Assembly: GCA_030407085.1 (NCBI GenBank)
Contig: CM059586.1
Span: 91,819,501 to 91,883,500, forward strand
Reading direction: 5' to 3'
Length of the DNA: 64,000 bases
From: Trichopria drosophilae
Lineage: Eukaryota > Arthropoda > Insecta > Hymenoptera > Diapriidae
This document shows positions 36,911 through 48,402 of this stretch, piece by piece. The position numbers were made by a program, and so were the translations under genes. The notes beneath the pieces were generated by a model, which saw only the letters and a program-made list of their open reading frames with translations, did no database searches and had not been told where the DNA came from. Within the stretch, counting starts at the first letter, position 1, and each line of letters starts with the position of its first letter.

Positions 36911-38424
36911 AATGCCTGTGTCAATAAAACGTTTACATGAAATTATGGAATGAAAAAATATTAAATGTGGGTAAGTGATTTGTACGAATTAGAATAATTT
37001 ACACGAGGAAAATTATGTGGAAATCACATTTAATTAGAGTTATTTATGATTTATGTCTTTATGAATTAGTGTGCTCAGAATTTATGTTAAATATTATTTC
37101 ATCATTTACAATTTTTGGTGCGAAGTGGAGCTCAAAACCGTTAAAATTGGAGCTTTTTTTACATGTTATTAATAATAAAAACTGTGTTAATAAAAATAAT
37201 GAAAATGATGTCCTCAACGGGGAAATTACATGCGAAATGTTTTCAAGTTGTTCCCAACCGAATAATCTGAATACCGCTCCGTACCTACTTTTATATTAAA
37301 AAGCACTTAATTCTACTCCAAATTAAGAAAGAAAATATTGTTTCCCTACAATAAAAATTAACGAAGTTATGGTCAGTTACAATTTGCACATTGGAGACCC
37401 TTAAAGTATATGTGGCTACTTGCTATTCAGAGGCCTTCTTTTACGACATAATTTTTTAAAGTCATTTTTAGTACACTAAACCTTTCCATCCCATGTTTTT
37501 TTTAATATCAACACTTTCTCCCTAAGTTATAATAATTTTCTGTGATTTTTTCTACCTCTAGTTGACTGCCCAAAAGTACAAAAATAAACATTAAAAATGT
37601 AAAAATTATTTTTCAACAAGATAATCAATGTATAATTAAAAATAAATAATTCCACAAGAAAGCCCGTGAAAAAATCTACAAAATATATATTTAAAAAAAT
37701 TCTGATTACCGGTATTAACGAAAACTTAACAAAAACAGGCAATCTTGAAAATTTGAAAAAATGAAAACATACTCGAAGAAATTTTAATGGAGGAAGAGAA
37801 ATTTTTTGTTATAGGCTTCATTTACATACCTGAATGATAGTATATGATGAATATAAAAATGAAAAAATACTTCCAATACAGTGTCTCTTTTTCATGGAAT
37901 GGCCGATATATTAGTTTAGGGTAGGTTAAATTGAGTTAGATTAGGTTAGAAAGCTGGGATCACCTTAACATAGTATTTCAGAATTTATTACTCCACTACT
38001 TTATATATTTAATAAAAATGTTATAAAAATTTGGATTATGTGAGATAAGGTTAGGTCAGATTAGGTTATGTACTATTTTTCTAAACTTTCAAATTTCAAT
38101 AAAATGCTCTGTCGAACACCCCTAATTAAGGGATGAACTCTTCATTAAGATAATCTCTTTTCATATAATTCTTCTCAAGTTAATCTGGCACTGTGATGGT
38201 GTCACTCCAAGTCAACTGAACTAATTTCGAAATTTGGGTAGCCTAATACCCTATTCATAATTTCAATTATTGTTTACGTACATTCTCAAAATATTTTTGC
38301 AATTATTCAAATATCACGAAAAATATCTCAAGAAACAATTTTTTAAAATGGAACCGATTTTCTGTGACGTTTCGTTCCGTCATTCGAACGTGTCGCTGTC
38401 AGTTTAAAATCTAATTTGACTGAG

Positions 38425-38632
38425 CGGCGTGGGATGGAAGAACAGATAGAAATAAGAACGAGTGATCGTGAGAGAAGGATAACGGTTTAAAAGAGAAAGA
38501 AAAGGAAAAAAGACTAGTGAATTCCGTAAGATCGGAAGAACGAAAGAGAAGGAAATAAAGATAGAATGATAATAAAAGAATGATAAGGATGGAAAAGACA
38601 GTCGGGGAGAAACAGACAGAGAAGGTTGTGTG
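38425..38632. other. Strand-asymmetric purine tract
   Basis: About 200 bp are almost pure A/G on the plus strand (GGAAGAACGAAAGAGAAGG, AAAGAGAAAGAAAAGG) with isolated pyrimidines. They are followed at 38690-38870 by a pyrimidine-rich block (CTTCTTTCTCTCTCATTTTT). The two may be arms of an old inverted structure or a GAGA-type element. The long minus-strand frames here are composition effects. Confidence 0.6.
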
Positions 38633-39079
38633 CCATCGTACAGAGAGCTTAGCTCGCCGACCAAAGAGGATTACAGAATTTGTCTTCTCCTGGACCGTCA
38701 CTAGACTACTGCTCTTTCATCTGTCTCATTTCCTTACCTCGATTCCTCAAGATCTTCTTTCTCTCTCATTTTTTTCTCTGCCTTGCTTCGGCTGGAAACT
38801 TTTACTTCACACTTCCAACAGGATTCATCTTTAAATCCAGTTCTCTTTCTTGTTTCGCTTTTTAATGCAAAATGATGTCTAAGAACTCATTTATTCCGTA
38901 TGTTCAGATAAAATTGCTCATCTTAACATCTTAATTACATTTGTTCCCATCTCTAAAGATGATGTTTAATCAGTAATTAAAGCTGTATTCCACAGAATTC
39001 AGCTCCTGCAGATGATACGTAATTCTAACCTTTGCAGGATTCATTTAAGACTTTTCGTAGCTTCCATTCTTAAAGCTAT

Positions 39080-39280
39080 ATCGAGTTCCCGCCGATTAAT
39101 TGCGTATGGGAGAATGGAATTATTAAATTGTCAAAGTGGCACGGGTAAAAAATGATCCTCTTAAGAGCTCGTGCGAAGGTTCTTAAGCTGTCATCGACTT
39201 CTGCATGGATACAGTTTCGTTGCAACGGGGTCAGCGCACCTGAGACTCGATCCATTAATAAAATCCATTGTTTAGAACGT
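39080..39280. promoter_or_regulatory. Weak GC-richer patch
   Basis: It contains AGTTCCCGCCGATTAATTGCG, GAGCTCGTGCGAAGG and GGGGTCAGCGCACC. GCCGATTAATTGCG is a homeodomain-type core in CG context. Low support beyond that. Confidence 0.2.
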
Positions 39281-40419
39281 CGCCATTTGTACAATATATT
39301 ATTGGGAGACGCACAACAAATAACTCAAAAATCGAAATACTTAACTAAGCGCAAAATGTTTAGAACAGTCGTCTAAATGCACTACTCAATGATAAAAAAT
39401 GGTGGGTTGTCATTGTGTGATTGGGTTTCATCACTTGGAGATTATTTGTAAATCTCAGATTTTACACACTTTTGTAAAGAAAAATATACTTCGAAACACG
39501 AGGCAGCACGTGCCATTTGTTCGACGCATGTGTGAATGCGCCATACGGAGCAGAGAATTGTCAACGAGTAACGTATCGCCCATTTCTCACTTACATCATA
39601 ATATACTACCGAATGCAAACGCAGTCGATACTAACTAAACTGCACTGTCTAATTAAATTTTATTATGGGTAACCGGAAATTTTGTCCGCTTTCGTGCGAA
39701 AAGGGTGCAGAGCATTCTTCTTAATGTATTCTATTATTGTTAATAGCCTTAGGCCCCGTAGCAGGCTCTTTCCTAGTGTAAATTTGAATGTTAAGACCGT
39801 AGTATTTAGCAGTTGTTTCTACTAATTGTGTTAATTAATGCATGGACAATTTTACGTTCTATATGCAGACTCGTGCAGAATGCCAAAGTGTTAATTAAGA
39901 ATTGACAGAGAGTTATTGGAAATAAATAAAAATCACCCAATTCTGGGTCAAATTCCTAATTACTTTCTTTATGACTATCGGTTTTTTGACCTGTCGGCTT
40001 TTTGATTTGTCGTTTTCTTGACCTGTACCCACACATTTTAAATAACCCGCTTGATGTTTTTGTCCATAATATTTTACCGGACATTGTACATTTTTTTAAA
40101 TTTATATCCTATTAATATAATCAAAAACCTAGTGAAAGATGGAGTATCAAATCTCAGAGAAATTTGATTCATTTTATATTTTCTGTCCGCCATTGGTTCC
40201 GTCATTTTAATCTTCTGATAACTGGTATCGGATTTGTTATAATTGACCGTTAAAATAAAATTCATGAGATTTTTACATGCTTGGAAACTGCAGAAGTAAT
40301 TTACACAACTTATTTACTTTGGATCTTTTGTTAGAATATTTTTTTCTTCCAAAAAAATTAGGTTAATTCCTAATTGCATAGTTTGTTCTGGTTACACATT
40401 GAATATTGGACAGTCCGAA

Positions 40420-41505
40420 TTCGTCGCCGGACGTTTCAACGTCTTCCATTTCTTCGTCCCCCATTTCATTGTCTTCCGCGTAGATACTTCATCGCCCTGG
40501 ACCTTTCATCGCCTGGACATTTCTGTATATAGGTCATTTAACCGTCTATGATACTTCATTGTCCGAACATTTGATCGTCTAGACACTTATTCGGACAGGA
40601 CATTTCATCGTCTAGATATTTCATCGTCCAGAACATTTTATAGACCAGGACACTTCATCGCCAGTAACACTTCACCTTCCGGGACATTTCATTATGTGGG
40701 ATACTTCATCGTCCGGACATTTCATCGTCTAAACACTTCATCAGACAGGACATTTCATCGTCTGGATGTTGCATCATCCGGACATTTCATCGTCTAAACA
40801 CTTCATCGTCTGGATGTTGCATCGTCCAGAACATTCCATAGTTCAGGACACTTCATCGTATGGGAAACTTCATCGTCTGGACATTTCATCGCCAGGTATA
40901 CTTCACCTTCAGGGACATTTCGTCATGTGGGATACTTCATCGTCCGGACATTTAATCGTCTAAACACTTCATCGGACAGGATATTTCATCGTCTGGATAT
41001 TGCATCATCCAGGATACTTCATCGTTAGGAACACTTCATAGTTCAACACATTTCATCATCTAGAATAATCTTCATTATTCTGATTTTATTATGGACATTT
41101 CATCACCCAGGATACTTCATCGTCCGTGACATTTCATCACTGGAAAATTCATTGTCTAAGACGTTTCATCGTCTAAGACTATGATAGAATTTGCCATATT
41201 TTATGTTTTTGACAATCATAGAAATCTGTAAGTATCCTAAACGATGAAGTGTCCTAGATGATAAATGTCCAGATAATGAAGTGTCGCGGACCATGAAATG
41301 TCCAGACGATGAACTTTCTAAAACGATCAAGTCCCAAACGGTCGAGAGTCCTAGACGATGAAATGTCCAGACGATGAAGTGTCCTAGACGATGAAGTGCT
41401 CAGATGATGAAGTACCCTAGACGATCAAGTGTTCAGATGATGAAGTACTCTAGACGATCAAGTATCCTAAACGATAAAATGGAAGACGATGAAATGTCCA
41501 TGAGC
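40420..41505. repeat. Inverted (head-to-head) minisatellite, TTCATCGTC unit
   Basis: From 40420 to about 41190 the sequence is built of 16-18-bp units on the theme ACATTTCATCGTCTGG / ACACTTCATCGTCCGG. From about 41234 to 41505 the same unit runs in reverse complement (GATGAAGTGTCCTAGACGATGAAATGTCC). A higher-order repeat of 231 bp is visible in the left part: GTGGGATACTTCATCGTCC at 40697 and 40928, with the next 80 bp alike. A spacer without units, centred near 41210, includes AAGACTATGATAG / CAATCATAG. A transcript would form a long imperfect hairpin. Short open frames in it are repeat artefacts. Confidence 0.93.
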
Positions 41506-41639
41506 CATCGAAATTGTATTTTCCAAATAATTTCATGTTCATACTTCAGCTATCCGCCCCCGAACACGAAACACAATGCGTCATGTAAATTATATCTATA
41601 GTATACAATTACGCACTATGCAGTACTTTAATTTCGAAT

Positions 41640-42240
41640 TTTTAGAATAACCCCAGTTACCAATTGCACGATCGTACTAGCTGTCCGACTAAACTCGCGC
41701 GTGTTCAGGCTGGTTCTGCATCGGTCATTTGTCCACGTTCGCTTCTTATTCGCCTTCCAGAAGCGTAATAAGCTCGCGCGGGAGGAGAAGTTCATTATAA
41801 TAGTAATCGGTGTGCCCTGTAGCTCGTTATCGTCGCTGGTTAATAATTTAATTGTTTGGTGGCGTGCGCGCTTTATTGGCATATCTCTGGCAGCATCGCA
41901 TCGACCGGCGAACCGTCGTTGTACCCATACATAACATTATATATATACGCCCATATACATATATGTCCACCGTATAGCACGTGAAACACGTTTATACACA
42001 TCAGCGGAGCGGCTGCCGACGAGGAGAGTCGAGGCGTCGACAGGAAACGCGGAAGGCGAGGATCGTGGCCGGGAGAGAAATCCGGTTTCGAGACATCGGG
42101 GCGTCGATTATAATCGCTCTAATCAACGCATCGTGCTAGCTAATCGGGCGACTAATTACGTCAGTGTCGTATCTTGTGTCTTGCAGCCGGATAGTGCATT
42201 CGCACCCCCGACCCTCCAATTTCACCAATCGTGTCGCTTT
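41640..42240. promoter_or_regulatory. GC-richer island with several homeodomain cores
   Basis: A long complex island contains CGTACTAGCTGTCCGAC, GGTTAATAATTTAATTG, GTGGCGTGCGCGC, CTAGCTAATCGGGCGACTAATTACG and GATTATAATCGCTCTAATCAACGC. Frames of 77-84 codons on both strands have no motif. An (AT) run and TATATATACGCCC lie in the middle (41938-41960). Candidate enhancer or the upstream region of the frame at 42890. Confidence 0.4.
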
Positions 42241-42382
42241 TGGTTACACCTTTGCTCCTGGATATAAGATTATTTCATAAAGAAGACGACATAGTAGATC
42301 GTACTTGAACAAAAAGCATCTACATCCAAAAGAGTTAATTTTTTATTAACTGTGACTGAAATAAAATTTCAAAATAAAAAAA

Positions 42383-42452
42383 GTAACCCCCGTGGGGCTC
42401 AAACACAACACTTGAGAAGTATCTAACCTGTGAATTACACTTCTTATCTGTG
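42383..42452 (-). ncRNA. tRNA-like fragment with T-run
   Basis: On the minus strand, GTTGTGTTTGAGCCCCACGGGGG resembles a degraded T-arm/B box and is followed by TTACTTTTTTT, a Pol III-type stop. The A box is weak (GTAATTCACAGG). It is similar in layout to the units at 15049 and 57716 and is probably a degenerate SINE head. Confidence 0.3.
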
Positions 42453-42889
42453 TTAGAAAACAGCATTCAGTTGAAATTGGACATAATATCTATAATTTTG
42501 TATTTACAGTTTTATTTTATAGTTTGTAAGAATGTAACTGATTTAAGACTTCAAATTTTGAAAACATCTTAAAGTGCTCTGAACGATATTCGGTTTCTTT
42601 CTAACTTATAATTTTAATCAGCTTTTCTAGCGGATCAACCTAAAATATAACAATTTTTAGTTTCTTTTCTTTTTTTTTGATATTTTAAAGTAGAATTGAA
42701 ATTAGTGGTTGAAATGTCACGTCCTATTCTCAATCTCTTTGTTCCATATAGGCATTTCGTTACCTTGTTACAGTAACGATCCTGCAGGTATGATTTCGAA
42801 TTCGATCATTCGCATCGTCATAAACAAATGGACTTCTCGCTTTCTCTCCGTCTCTCTCTGATGTTTAATTTCCTTTGTCAACCCCTTGG

Positions 42890-43333
42890 ATGAAGGTTCC
42901 ATATTCTCTCGAGCCGTTCGCACGCTCGCTCGTTGCTCCTGGCGCTATCGCCTTCCTTCTCTTTTTTGGCTCGTGTCCCTCACCCTCGCATCAGTACGTA
43001 TCGATCGGCAATTCGTGCTATTTGGTACCCACGGCGCAAAATAGTTTCTCCGGTACACCCGAGCACGATCAATCCGACACCTACGTACAATTAGCAATCG
43101 CGCGAGACTTAATACAGTCGTGTAACTCGAGCAAATCGCTCTCGATTACCGACACGAAGAATCTACGAAATTCGATTAGCCTTCGATTCTACAGTCGCGT
43201 CGCGTCGATCATTTCCAGGTGGAACGAATTTCTAGGACAATTGCATCGGCCCAGGTTTTATTCTCGAATTTCACTCATGGAAATTTTCAGTCGACGAACG
43301 ATCGGTAAGGCGATAATGTTGTTTCAAAGTTAA
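42890..43333 (+). CDS. Unrecognised reading frame, possible small secreted protein nested in Rx intron
   Basis: The frame runs 147 codons from an ATG (MKVPYSLEPFAR) to TAA. A hydrophobic stretch SLVAPGAIAFLLFFGSC near residues 13-29 followed by PSPSHQ could be a signal peptide. The rest has scattered Cys, Ser and Arg (for example LAIARDLIQSCNSSKS, RFYSRVASIISRWNEF) and no motif I know. Third positions are rich in C and G (TCG, ATC, CGA, TCC), unlike the AT-rich surroundings, and it is the longest such frame in the window. A good donor-like ATCG/GTAAGG begins at 43305 and an acceptor-like TTTCCAG ends near 43219, so it could be part of a spliced gene. It may equally be a conserved non-coding island with a chance open frame; a second GC island adjoins at 41640-42240. 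No homologue is claimed. Confidence 0.25.
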   Translation: MKVPYSLEPFARSLVAPGAIAFLLFFGSCPSPSHQYVSIGNSCYLVPTAQNSFSGTPEHDQSDTYVQLAIARDLIQSCNSSKSLSITDTKNLRNSISLRFYSRVASIISRWNEFLGQLHRPRFYSRISLMEIFSRRTIGKAIMLFQS

Positions 43334-43564
43334 AAAAAAAGTTTCTGAGGTTAGGTAATCTTACTCTCTAAATCAAACGTGTTTCAATCTTGCTACCTTA
43401 GTAAAAAAAATTAATTACGTTATTCGATATCTAGCATTCAAAATGAAACAAATGTAATGGTAAAAAATCGACTTCATAGTACAAATTATGTATGTCTTAC
43501 CACTTGCGAGAATTATTCTGTATTCAACACGGAAAAAGCGCCACCACACGATGAGAGTTATATA

Positions 43565-43751
43565 CAGTAGAGTCCCGGTTGCCGCTCTCTTCTTCCCCCA
43601 TTTTGCGTGCCTTAGGAAGGGCCTGCTGTGACGTTACGAACATAGCGCAATTGAGGAGAGTGCGAGAAGCCGCACTCCCTCTTTTGACAAATATAATGGA
43701 AAGGGAGGGGAAGATGAGGAACCGAGCGGTAAATATAGCGGGACTCTACTG
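43565..43751. mobile_element. CAGTAGAGTCC MITE, copy 3, internally deleted (187 bp)
   Basis: Ends CAGTAGAGTCCCGG and GCGGGACTCTACTG are perfect to each other over 13 bases, and TA flanks both sides (43563-43564, 43752-43753). It lacks about 65 bp present near the left end of the copies at 26977 and 33361 and is otherwise collinear (CTCTTCTTCCCCCA, GAACATAGCGCAATTGAGG, AGGGGAAGATGAGGAACCGAGCG). The cleanest ends suggest the youngest copy. Confidence 0.9.
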
Positions 43752-45440
43752 TACTTCTGTTTTGCAGGTGTCTCCATCACATCGGCTGACTGCAAATGGC
43801 TACCGATAGCTCAGTTCAAAATGGCCGCACTAACGGTTTCTACTTACAAAATTACAGTAGTGCCCAGTCGAAAAATCACTTTGTGGCAGTAAAATCTCCA
43901 ACAAGCAAAAAAAATTATACAGATAGTAGAGTTGGCATGATATACAAAACCGAAAGTTATTTCACTAGTGAGCGAGAACTCAACTAGCGGCAGCTAACGT
44001 AACTAAAGTTGCGAAGTTTGAAATTGATACTTATTGTATTCTGATTTGAAATAGTCCAAATTCGTTTAGTTCAGATTTTAAGGATAGTCTATTTTATAAA
44101 TGCATTGTTAGAATAATTATTATGCCATTACTAGTATAGTCGTCTTTTTACGGTGCTCTATAAATATAAATTAACAGACATTTTTTAATTAAAAATTTTA
44201 AAACGATCTTTTAACAACTAATTACTTACTAAATTAATGAAGTATCTACATGTGATTAAGGAATTATCATTACATCATAGTTTATATTAATTGTAAAAAT
44301 TATCTTTATTTCAGTTGGAAGTTCAACTCTTATCATTAAAATTAAATGAATATTTTGTTAAAAATGGTCTACAGAAACTAGGAAACGAAAACACGCGTGT
44401 GAGCAGTGCCAGCCCTGTAGTTACTAATACTGCCGCTAGTCGCTGTTTTGATTCATAACGCAACCTCTCATGCCCATTAACGAAATAAGTTTCCATTTTC
44501 TATATGAAATTACATTTTTTTAATTTTTCAGTTAAACATAAAGGTTTTAATTTAAAATTTTCTATCACTAGAAAATCATAACGAAAGGTTAGAAAATGAA
44601 ATTACAAAAAATGCATGACTAATATTACGATATTAGATAATTAGCTGAGAAATGATGCATAATTTTACGTTAGTGTAAAGTATCGCACTGAAAATATTTT
44701 GGTTTAATTTCGGACGATTTCGCAATTTACAGGTCATTTTGGAATGTAATACAAGGTTTTTAACCAAATCGTTTTGAAATTTATATTTACTTATTATATT
44801 AGTAGTTTTATGGTAATTATTTTGATCCCATTTTTCATTTTAATTAGTGGAAGTTGTAGCAGAGTCTTACAGAAATGGAACCGACGTATCTTTCATATAA
44901 TTATTAAACCTTTTTCTAAAGTTGGTTGAAATTAATGTAATGTTCAATAAGTAAACTAATGGTTACATAACATTTTCAAAGCTTATGGTGAAGTAGTTAT
45001 ACTTTTCGCTGCTACCTAGTTCCCGTTAGAAAATTAGAATTTCTCTTACTGATAAGCAATTTTTACTTTAGTCCCGTGTTCTTCTACACATAAAATGTAT
45101 GGCTTTCTAGATGTGTACATAGAACTTTGCATACATTATTTGAAGATTTTCGACGTCACTGAATTCGTGTTGAAAATCGCACACCTCCGTACACTTTAAT
45201 TTCTGATCTAAACAGATGCAGCAAAATAGTTATAATTATGGCATTTCACTAAATTTTTCAAACATTTTCTAATATAGGCAAATCTTCAGAACATTTCAAT
45301 TTTGAAGGCAACATTTTTGAAAAATAAAGATGCAATCACACTTCTGATTTTTTTTTGTACCGTTGCTTGATACATTTAGAAATAGATATTTATTCATGAA
45401 CAACGTTTAAGCCAGTGCCAGTGCCTGTTATATTAATATT

Positions 45441-46326
45441 AAGGTAGCTAGACCCTAAACACCTATTATTCAAGAAGTTTTTGAAACTTTGAGCAAAACT
45501 AATTTGAATAACAATGCGTATATCTGTTAAATTTGAACAATTTTGACCGTTTAGTTCCCGCGATATAATCAATCAAAAATCGCATGTTTTTACATAGATC
45601 AGTATGGTAGCCATGATGAAAGTTGTCGAAAAAATGCCGATTCGATACAAATTTTCTTATAGCATAAAACCTACTGTCAAGATCTTGACGAAAAAGTAGT
45701 CTGAAGTAATTGAAGTAATGAGGAATCATATATTTGAAAGTCGTAAACATTGACCGTTTAATAAAAAAGTTCGACTTGATCAAAAATCCAACTTCAGAAA
45801 TTTCTCGGGATTTGTCATACGATACAGAATAGACGGCAACGTCGCATTTATGAGATCATTCTTTGTTTTTGCGTGCGAGTATTTGAATATACATACGTAC
45901 TTTTATTGATGAGTTTAGGATGAAAACCACTGTAGATAATGTAACATAAATAAAATACACAAACGCGTATTCATAAAATATGTAATTACGAAATTTACTT
46001 AATTTTTTACATTTTCGTTTTCTGTATACGATCACATTAAATAAAATACGAAAATAAACTCTTTTTCGATCCACAGCGGAGTATGTACATACCTGTGTTT
46101 AAATCGCGCTTTGCTGATAAAATGCGACGTTGCCACTATTTCTGTACTACGTTATTCGCTAGGTTAATTTTTTCTTTCCATTAATTCAATTTAGTATGTA
46201 TTTGATATTTGAATGACATAAGACTAATTATTTATTTATAATTAGATTTTACATATTGGTATTGAGGTTATGTTTTTACACTTTATAGTTACATCGTTTT
46301 TTACTTGCATGGGGTCTAGCTACCTT
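45441..46326. mobile_element. 886-bp DNA transposon remnant with 15-bp perfect TIRs
   Basis: AAGGTAGCTAGACCC at 45441-45455 and its exact reverse complement GGGTCTAGCTACCTT at 46312-46326 bound an AT-rich interior. If the target is read as TTAA, the left end is TTAA-GGTAGCTAGACCC and the right GGGTCTAGCTACC-TTGA, hinting at a TTAA-type insertion with one change. Interior minus-strand frames (94 codons from 45783, 72 from 46074) have no transposase motif that I recognise. It is probably non-autonomous. Confidence 0.75.
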
Positions 46327-46334
46327 GAATAGTA

Positions 46335-46832
46335 CTAAAATGTACGATACGTTCTGAAACAAAAGAATCGAACAGTTGAAAAAATGCGAATAAAAATATT
46401 GCAAAGTACATTTTTATCTCTTTTCTTTTTATTTCTTAGCTCTTTCTTTCTTCGGATTACTTCTCGTTTTCTTCGTACATTTAACCATTTTAGTTCCTTC
46501 AAATGATCCATTTCGCCGGTTAATATTTTGAACCTATAAGTCGATGACAGTTCAGGATTGCGGTAGCGACAGTTACATTTGCGAATTTTTATAAATAAAA
46601 GTGTAAATATAAACGTGGTTGAGAAGCACAAGCACCTATGTCTCAATAACACATTTACATCACTTTTGAAAATGTTACTTTTCGAATTTTTTATTTTTTG
46701 AACGAAGCAAACTTGATTGTGGAGGCGACATTGATAAATTCGAAAAGATGAATGAAAAGCGATTCTAATCTTTGTAGGCTTTGGTGCACAGATGCACTGA
46801 AATAATACTTTGCTGTGCTTTAAAAAAAACAT
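46335..46832 (-). other. 165-codon open frame, unrecognised, probably chance or old element
   Basis: The frame sits just outside the TIR element. It starts MFFLKHSKVLFQCIC, has a lysine/arginine-rich end (LNVRRKREVIRRKKELRNKK) and no known fold. Codon use follows the local AT content. It could be a remnant of a transposon protein, but nothing decisive is visible, so I do not call a gene. Confidence 0.3.
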
Positions 46833-47419
46833 TGTTTTATTCTAATTTCATTGTGCGATTTACCTTACCATGGAGTATTTCGGATGCGACAAGAAAAATT
46901 GACTGCATATTTTCGGTTACTACAGTTCATTTACTACAGAGGGTATGTAATTAACAAACATAACATTGAATTCTTCAAACCTTCATGAGCAATATATTTC
47001 ACTGCGAAAGTAATGTAGCGTTGTTTCTAAAAATAATGTTTACTAAACGGAAGAAAACTGTGGAAATTACATTCGACGGAGGCGATATTTTGACAAGTTT
47101 TTCATGCGTTGTAATGAGCTTCTATGATGGAACTTAATAAAAATATATGGACGATATACTTTAAGGATTGCTTTGATACATATCATACTTTAAAAGTCAT
47201 ATTACTTTGTCTAAGTGATGATAAAATGCAAATAACACTAAATGTAAAGATTGTGGACATTTGCCCATATACCTAAAAAAAATGTCATAAATATTATATT
47301 AAATTTTATTAAATTACATCAGTGTACGACAAAATCGTCTCAGTTTTTGAAATGTTAAAAAGTTTCAAGTATTTTTCAATATAAAGTAATTCACTTCGAG
47401 ATAATGCTTGAAGTAATCA

Positions 47420-48180
47420 GCAACATATTAAGGGTGTGGAAGAATTACAGTCTTTACTGATAATGCTTTGCCCTGAGTAAACTGCATAAAATTGAAAACG
47501 GCGCTGTATAATAGAAAATGTTTAACCGCGTGCGTTTCAGCAAACGACGAGATTACCGTAAGCGCGCGAAAACGTATATTTGTAATCTGAAATGAAATAA
47601 GGGTTAACTTTCGAGCTGTAAAACGCATGGAACGGACCCGGTGATTGTTAGGTAGGTAACCGTATAGACGGGTGGCTCGTAAAAGGCTTTGTTATAGGGT
47701 AATTTCGTTCGCGTGACTCTGGCACCACCAACACTGGTACCTGCAATTACCCGTAATTCCATATCCATTTAGAGTATATATATATATCTTGTTTTTTTTT
47801 TGTACCTTAGAGAGACTCGAACTATTCCGACCGACAGGCGGCAGTTCCTGAAGGTTTCGATGTACGAGCGTCAAATTAATCGAACATCGCGTCGATTCCA
47901 TATTTCCGGACGTACGGTTGCCTAAATGACGAGTGACAAGAAAAAAAAAGAAGCCACTGCCCACTTCGACCATTAATCACGTCCACTCAAGCATTGGTAA
48001 TTGACTTTTCAATCGAATTGATTGGACTTTACGGTCGCCAGTCGGAATTTGTTAAGAGTGTCGTAGGTAAGAAAGCCACACGATGATCCACTGACTAATG
48101 GGCAGTGACAATCAGGTGGCTACTGGTGCGTGTTACTGTCATTATCTTTATTAGGGACGGTGATTAGCCAATCGATTGGC
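47420..48180. promoter_or_regulatory. GC-richer island ending in a CCAATCGATTGG palindrome
   Basis: It includes GTTTAACCGCGTGCG, CGAGATTACCGTAAGCGCGCG, ACTGGTACCTGCAATTACCCGTAATTCC, GCGTCAAATTAATCGAAC and, at 48165-48180, AGCCAATCGATTGGCC, a near-perfect 16-bp palindrome next to GTGATT. Complex, non-coding, with homeodomain-type cores. Candidate Rx-intron enhancer. Confidence 0.4.
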
Positions 48181-48402
48181 CATTCTTCAAATTGACAGCT
48201 CATGATTATCCATTTTTTTCAATATTGTCATTATTTTTCCATTATTTCAGCAATTTCCTTAGTGACGTTCATTAATTTTCTTCAATTTCCTATGCGTTTT
48301 GTGCTCTGTGTATTTCCTTATTTTTTTTATTGTGTCCTATATTTTCTTGCTCTTAATTGTACGTTTTGTACTTGCTGATTGTTTTTTTAATGTAAATTCG
48401 CG

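Noticed and set aside
40420..41505. CRISPR-like array
   Set aside because: The units are contiguous variants with no unique spacers, and the setting is an animal genome.
46335..46832. 165-codon minus-strand frame as a gene
   Set aside because: It has no motif, AT-driven codon use and no splice or promoter support; listed only as an open frame.
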